DNA of 64,000 bases from Orychophragmus violaceus. Its lineage: Eukaryota > Streptophyta > Magnoliopsida > Brassicales > Brassicaceae. Both the position numbers and the translations under genes were made by a program. Shown here in pieces: positions 59,901-64,000 of the stretch; the stretch's first letter is position 1; each line of letters opens with the position of its first letter. The notes beneath the pieces were generated by a model. It searched no databases and was not told the origin of the DNA. It saw nothing but the letters and a program-made list of their open reading frames with translations. The stretch spans positions 59,118,580 to 59,182,579 of the forward strand of contig CM058230.1 in the NCBI GenBank assembly GCA_030180135.1. Reading direction: 5' to 3'.

Positions 59901-61423
59901 AAGAAACCAAAGCAATGGAAAACAATGAGACTTGGTATGAAGCTGAACTTCCTAAAGGAAAGAAGGCAGTGAGTTCTAAATGGGTTTTCACTATCAAGTA
60001 TAGAAGCAATGGAGAGGTTGAGAGATACAAAGCAAGGCTGGTTGCAAGAGGCTTCACTCAAACCTATGGAAAGGATTACTTGGATACCTTTGCACCAGTA
60101 GCTAAGCTTCACACAGTTAGGATCATCTTGTCCTTAGCAACAAACCTTGATTGGGAGCTTTGGCAAATGGATGTCAAGAATGCATTCCTTCAAGGGGAGC
60201 TTGAAGATGAGGTATATATGACACCACCTTCTGGTCTTGAAAGCATTGTGAAACCAGGGAAGGTGCTAAGACTCAAGAAGGCCATCTATGGACTCAAGCA
60301 ATCACCTAGAGCTTGGTACCATAAGTTAAGCTCAACACTTATGCAAAGAGGATTCAAGAGGTCTGAGGGAGATCATACCTTGTTTACTCTTCAAGATCAG
60401 GAAGGTATCATTGTCATACTTGTTTATGTTGATGACATTATCATATCAGGAAGCAACAAGTCAGGTATACAAGACACTAAGGCTTATCTCAAATCTGTTT
60501 TTGACATAAAAGATCTTGGTGCTTTAAAGTACTTCCTTGGGATAGAAGTTTGTCGATCTAATGATGGACTCTTCTTATCTCAAAGGAAGTACACACTTGA
60601 TTTGTTATCTGAAGCAGGAAAGATAGGAGCAAAACCGGCTAAGACACCTCTTGAGGAAGGCTACAAAGTCATAAGAGAGGGGGAGATTGAGGATAGACCA
60701 TTTGAGGACATTACTCAGTACAGAAGGATGGTGGGTAAGCTCATTTACTTAACCATAACCAGACCTGATTTGTGTTTTGCAGTAAATCAAGTAAGCCAAC
60801 ATATGCAAGCTCCTAAGATACATCACTGGAGTATGGTTGAAAGGATACTTAGATACTTAAGTGGTGCTCCTGGTCAAGGCATTTGGATGGGTAGAAATCA
60901 AAGCACAGAAGTGGTTGGGTATTGTGATGCTGACTGGGCAGGAGATAGAGTGGACAGGAGGTCTACTACTGGATATTGCACATTCATTGGAGGCAACCTT
61001 GTTACTTGGAAGAGCAAGAAGCAGAAGATAGTGTCATGTTCAAGTGCTGAAGCTGAGTATAGAGCTATGAGGAAGTTAGCAACCGAGTTGGCATGGATCA
61101 AAGCTCTCCTTGTGGATTTGGGGATTGAAACATCAAAGCCAATCACTATGCATTGTGACAACCAAGCTGCTATTCATATTGCTTCAAATTCAGTCTTCCA
61201 TGAAAGGACCAAGCATATAGAAGTGGATTGTCACAAGGTTAGACAGATGATTGAGCAAGGGATTGTGTTGCCATGTTTTACAAGAAGTGAAGAACAACTT
61301 GCTGATGTCTTCACAAAGGCGGCCAGTTTGAAGGTGTGTGAGTCCATTCACTCCAAGCTTGGACTCATGGAGCTTCATGAATCCTCTAAGGTTGTGGAGA
61401 CTACACTCTTTTTCCCTTCATGA
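56999..61423 (+). CDS. Copia-B Gag-Pol polyprotein (1474 aa), intact
   Basis: It has the same architecture as the Copia-A polyprotein and about 95% identity by eye. The changes concentrate at about residues 45-75 (a four-residue length difference in an acidic Ala/Glu/Lys segment) and in the Pro/Glu-rich linker at about 815-895. All key residues are present: the zinc knuckle CEFCKKSGHLKDRC from 258, protease D-S-G-A at 367, integrase D554, D616 and E652, RT YVDD at 1143-1146, and RNase H CDADW near 1310 with CDNQ near 1387. No stop or frameshift occurs. The product is expected to be cleaved by its own protease within virus-like particles. Between the two copies most changes outside the two variable segments are silent or conservative, which suggests past selection on the family. 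Confidence 0.96.
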   Translation: MENSRVVIPVILKGTNYIVWARMVKSALGGRGLWKYILSSNAPQKVFKVRSEAEAKSGAEAETKSGGESHEEATEADEEAWIQGDQNVLSILQSSLDQHLLEAYSYCVTSKELWDTIEKVYGNKSNLSRVFEVKLAINNLQQEDMEFKAHFGKFSSLWAELEMLRPPSSDPLVLQERREQDKVFALLLTLNSSYNGLIKHILRADTLPDLDDVCGQIQKEQGSFGLFKGKGELVTANKGMYKADERQNYGGDKRGVLMCEFCKKSGHLKDRCWRLHPNLRPSSHNNRFKDQRANYSYGAAGPGSSSMQKCDEGRAMVVHQAPAMTAQSDVVRRSDLEALIKALKDNSGMVLGTSLFASNKIRPLIIDSGASHHMISDSRLIDNVKPALGSVVIANGDKIPIQGIGNLKLFNKESKAFYMPSFTSNLVSVKRIATDLNCNVVFSPNDVVFQDIKTSKLIGKGVTKDELYIVEDTNPSSELSTALSTALSTCVGVDDSIWHARLGHPHSRALGLLLPSVSFKNDECEACILGKHCKSVFPTSKTTYESCFDLVHSDVWTAPCMSRENHKYFVTFIDEKSKYTWITLMQTKDRVLEAFMNFQSHVTNHFNAKIKIFRSDNGGEYTSNAFKQHLSKHGILHQTSCPYTPQQNGVAERKNRHLMEVARSMMFYKNVPKKFWGDAVMTACYLINRTPTRVLKDQSPFQVLNKTNPLVDHLRVFGCICFVLIPGEQRDKLDAKSTKAMFIGYSTTQRGYKCYVPETRKVLISRDVKFMETRSFYDEKNWDSLKDLPTSQSDRAANLRMIMENLGISMHHQPSKPSPASSVPVLPPETPQHSHLDHEGDTQESAQEPQEPDSPTHDQARAEENEEHEVEPEELDHQNEEVEQPVVNEQQVQVLRRSTREKKDPSEWKKTRVYFNSNAVAHPIQAVCSLVHVPLEHQVFIGKLDQEHVPTTYEEARGDKRWMQAVNEETKAMENNETWYEAELPKGKKAVSSKWVFTIKYRSNGEVERYKARLVARGFTQTYGKDYLDTFAPVAKLHTVRIILSLATNLDWELWQMDVKNAFLQGELEDEVYMTPPSGLESIVKPGKVLRLKKAIYGLKQSPRAWYHKLSSTLMQRGFKRSEGDHTLFTLQDQEGIIVILVYVDDIIISGSNKSGIQDTKAYLKSVFDIKDLGALKYFLGIEVCRSNDGLFLSQRKYTLDLLSEAGKIGAKPAKTPLEEGYKVIREGEIEDRPFEDITQYRRMVGKLIYLTITRPDLCFAVNQVSQHMQAPKIHHWSMVERILRYLSGAPGQGIWMGRNQSTEVVGYCDADWAGDRVDRRSTTGYCTFIGGNLVTWKSKKQKIVSCSSAEAEYRAMRKLATELAWIKALLVDLGIETSKPITMHCDNQAAIHIASNSVFHERTKHIEVDCHKVRQMIEQGIVLPCFTRSEEQLADVFTKAASLKVCESIHSKLGLMELHESSKVVETTLFFPS

Positions 61424-61467
61424 AGTTTTATCCCATGTGGTTTTCTTCATGAAGGTTTTTAATGAGG
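61405..61467 (+). promoter_or_regulatory. Conserved stem-loop motif at the end of Copia-B pol
   Basis: It has the same arms as Copia-A (CTTCATGAAG twice), with loop TCCCATGTGG where Copia-A has TCCCAAGTGG. It overlaps the stop codon at 61421-61423. Confidence 0.7.
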
Positions 61468-61517
61468 TAGATCTCCATTGCCATTCCAAGCTTGATTCAG
61501 CCTTTGAATTCAAGCTT

Positions 61518-61526
61518 GAGGGGGAG
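61518..61526 (+). other. Polypurine tract of Copia-B
   Basis: GAGGGGGAG immediately before the 3' LTR, as in Copia-A. Confidence 0.88.
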
Positions 61527-62041
61527 TATTGAAATGGAGATCCAAAGTATTGAGATGAAGACATTAATCAGAAGTCCCTTCATCCGATCAGAAGAGGAAG
61601 AGGTGAATAAGTAAAACCGAAGAGAATTTAATCTCATGGTTAAGTGGTAAAAGGATAAGTTACCATGAATCAAGTCAAATATCTTCTAGAAGGTTGACTC
61701 CACGGATGAATAGTGCCAGGAGACAAGATTCAAATTCAAATGGAGATTCCCTTCCCTACTTGCTTCATCTTTTTGTCTAAAGGGGTCCTAAGAATTATTT
61801 TGTCATCTAAATTTGAATTTGAATGTATAGCCACGAAATTTACTTGTTTTTATGTCTATATATTCATTGTAATATCAAGAAGGAAAATATACACTCTTTT
61901 TGGGAGTTTTCCCCTCATACTTCTTCTTCTCTCTCTCTCACAATCTCTCCTCTAATCTCATACGAATTTCTCTCATGTTCTTCATTCTCACTAAGTTAAA
62001 CACTCAAATACTCTTCATAATCTCATATTCTAAAACTTACA
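61527..62041 (+). repeat. Copia-B 3' LTR (515 bp)
   Basis: The same 515 bp as the 5' LTR, with no difference seen by eye. It is followed by the AAAGG target duplication and in-phase satellite. Confidence 0.95.
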
Positions 62042-64000
62042 AAAGGTATAATGAGAAGCATATTATACAAGTTTATGTTCCTTTGAACACCCCTAGGTAA
62101 CCCTACTAAAAGACAAGAAAGAAACTTTGATCTTTTAAAAGGTCCTATGAGAATCTTAAACAAAACCTTTTTACCAAAACTTCTTGAAACATATGTGTCA
62201 TGGATTGGAGAAACTAGGTAAGGTAATAAAGCTATAAGTAAGTTTTTGTATGCTCCTAAAGGTATAATGAGAAGCATATTATACAAGTTTATGTTCCTTT
62301 GAACACCCCTAGGTAACCCTACTAAAAGACAAGAAAGAAACTTTGATCTTTTAAAAGGTCCTATGAGAATCTTAAACAAAACCTTTTTACCAAAACTTCT
62401 TGAAACATATGTGTCATGGATTGGAGAAACTAGGTAAGGTAATAAAACTATAAGTAAGTTTTTGTATGCTCCTAAAGGTATAATGAGAAGCATATTATAC
62501 AAGTTTATATTCCTTTGAACACCCCTAGGTAACCCTACTAAAAGACAAGAAAGAAACTTTGATCTTTTAAACGGTCCTATGAGAATCTTAAACAAAACCT
62601 TTTTACCAAAACTTCTTGAAACATATGTGTCATGGATTGGAGAAACTAGGTAAGGTAATAAAACTATAAGTAAGTTTTTGTATGCTCCTAAAGGTATAAT
62701 GAGAAGCATATTATACAAGTTTATATTCCTTTGAACACCCCTAGGTAATCCTACTAAAAGACAAGAAAGAAACTTTGATCTTCTAAAAGGTCCTATGAGA
62801 ATCTTAAACAAAACCTTTTTACCAAAACTTCTTGAAACATATGTGTCATGGATTGGAGAAACTAGGTAAGGTAATAAAACTATAAGTAAGTTTTTGTATG
62901 CTCCTAAAGGTATAATGAGAAGCATATTATACAAGTTTATATTCCTTTGAACACCCCTAGGTAACCCTACTAAAAGACAAGAAAGAAACTTTGATCTTTT
63001 AAACGGTCCTATGAGAATCTTAAACAAAACCTTTTTACCAAAACTTCTTGAAACATATGTGTCATGGATTGGAGAAACTAGGTAAGGTAGTAAAACTATA
63101 AGTAAGTTTTTGTATGCTCCTAAAGGTATAATGAGAAGCATATTATACAAGTTTATGTTCCTTTGAACACCCCTAGGTAACCCTACTAAAAGACAAGAAA
63201 GAAACTTTGATCTTTTAAACGGTCCTATGAGAATCTTAAACAAAACCTTTTTACCAAAACTTCTTGAAACATATGTGTCATGGATTGGAGAAACTAGGTA
63301 AGGTAATAAAACTATAAGTAAGTTTTTGTATGCTCCTAAAGGTATAATGAGAAGCATATTATACAAGTTTATGTTCCTTTGAACACCCCTAGGTAACCCT
63401 ACTAAAAGACAAGAAAGAAACTTTGATCTTTTAAACGGTCCTATGAGAATCTTAAACAAAACCTTTTTACCAAAACTTCTTGAAACATATGTGTCATGGA
63501 TTGGAGAAACTAGGTAAGGTAGTAAAACTATAAGTAAGTTTTTGTATGCTCCTAAAGGTATAATGAGAAGCATATTATACAAGTTTATGTTCCTTTGAAC
63601 ACCCCTAGGTAACCCTACTAAAAGACAAGAAAGAAACTTTGATCTTTTAGAAGGTCCTATGAGAATCTTAAACAAAACCTTTTTACCAAAACTTCTTGAA
63701 ACATATGTGTCATGGATTGGAGAAACTAGGTAAGGTAATAAAACTATAAGTAAGTTTTTGTATGCTCCTAAAGGTATAATGAGAAGCATATTATACAAGT
63801 TTATATTCCTTTGAACACCCCTAGGTAACCCTACTAAAAGACAAGAAAGAAACTTTGATCTTTTAAACGGTCCTATGAGAATCTTAAACAAAACCTTTTT
63901 ACCAAAACTTCTTGAAACATATGTGTCATGGATTGGAGAAACTAGGTAAGGTAATAAAACTATAAGTAAGTTTTTGTATGCTCCTAAAGGTATAATGAGA
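62042..64000. repeat. Satellite array 4, 216-bp monomers (about 9 copies, runs off the window)
   Basis: It resumes in phase after Copia-B. Its monomer order and rare variants (AATAAAGC near 62229, TTTTAGAAGG near 63648) match 44.37-46.33 kb at a constant offset of 17,668 bp, showing that it belongs to a duplicated block. The array continues past the window end. Confidence 0.97.

Larger units (their letters stand above)
56257..62041 (+). mobile_element. Copia-B: complete Ty1/copia LTR retrotransposon (5785 bp)
   Basis: Two 515-bp LTRs look identical by eye. Around them are a 5-bp target duplication, and inside an initiator-Met primer-binding site, an intact 1474-aa Gag-Pol and a polypurine tract. 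Nothing needed for autonomous movement is visibly missing. Identical LTRs mean a very recent insertion, younger than or similar to Copia-A. The pre-insertion satellite survives as a paralogous empty site at 44374-44378. Whether it is expressed cannot be judged from sequence. Confidence 0.97.

Overview
The window looks like a (peri)centromeric satellite domain of a flowering plant that has been invaded by LTR retrotransposons. Brassicaceae is my best guess, from the style of the Copia and Gypsy proteins, but no marker gene confirms it. About 71% of the window (roughly 45 kb, about 210 copies) is one AT-rich tandem repeat of 216 bp. I do not recognise this satellite. I see no host gene, tRNA, rRNA or CRISPR.

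Layout: satellite array 1 (1-6148); a Ty1/copia element, Copia-A (6149-16695), whose 3' LTR is split by a nested Ty3/gypsy element, Gypsy-1 (11930-16604); satellite array 2 (16696-21462); a 3'-truncated gypsy element, Gypsy-2 (21463-about 23719: 5' LTR, primer-binding site and partial gag); satellite array 3 (about 23720-56256); a complete second copia element of the same family, Copia-B (56257-62041); satellite array 4 (62042-64000). All four elements lie on the + strand.

Both copia elements carry one uninterrupted Gag-PR-IN-RT-RNaseH polyprotein, 5-bp target duplications and near-identical or identical LTRs, so both inserted recently. Their best-fit LTR ends are TA...CA, not the usual TG...CA. 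Gypsy-1 has identical-looking LTRs but is non-autonomous. Its single ORF keeps a protease-like domain with a mutated active site, a relic of RNase H and the integrase C-terminus, around a block of over 500 residues that I cannot identify, and it runs on into the 3' LTR. Every element carries one copy of a stem-loop motif (Gypsy-1 has it in each LTR). Its stem bases differ between families but still pair.

The satellite has structure at several scales. The 216-bp unit looks like a fusion of two related half-units (about 120 + 96 bp). Monomer variants form a five-monomer (1080 bp) higher-order repeat in places. On top of that lie multi-kb tandem duplications (2590/1726, 2804/2372, 3023 and 1944 bp) and a duplication offset of 11,878 bp. 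The satellite around each copia insertion has a paralogous copy without the insertion elsewhere in the window, and the arithmetic is exact. Since 216 is divisible by 3, one minus-strand frame stays open over kilobases and gives giant apparent proteins, which I do not accept as genes.
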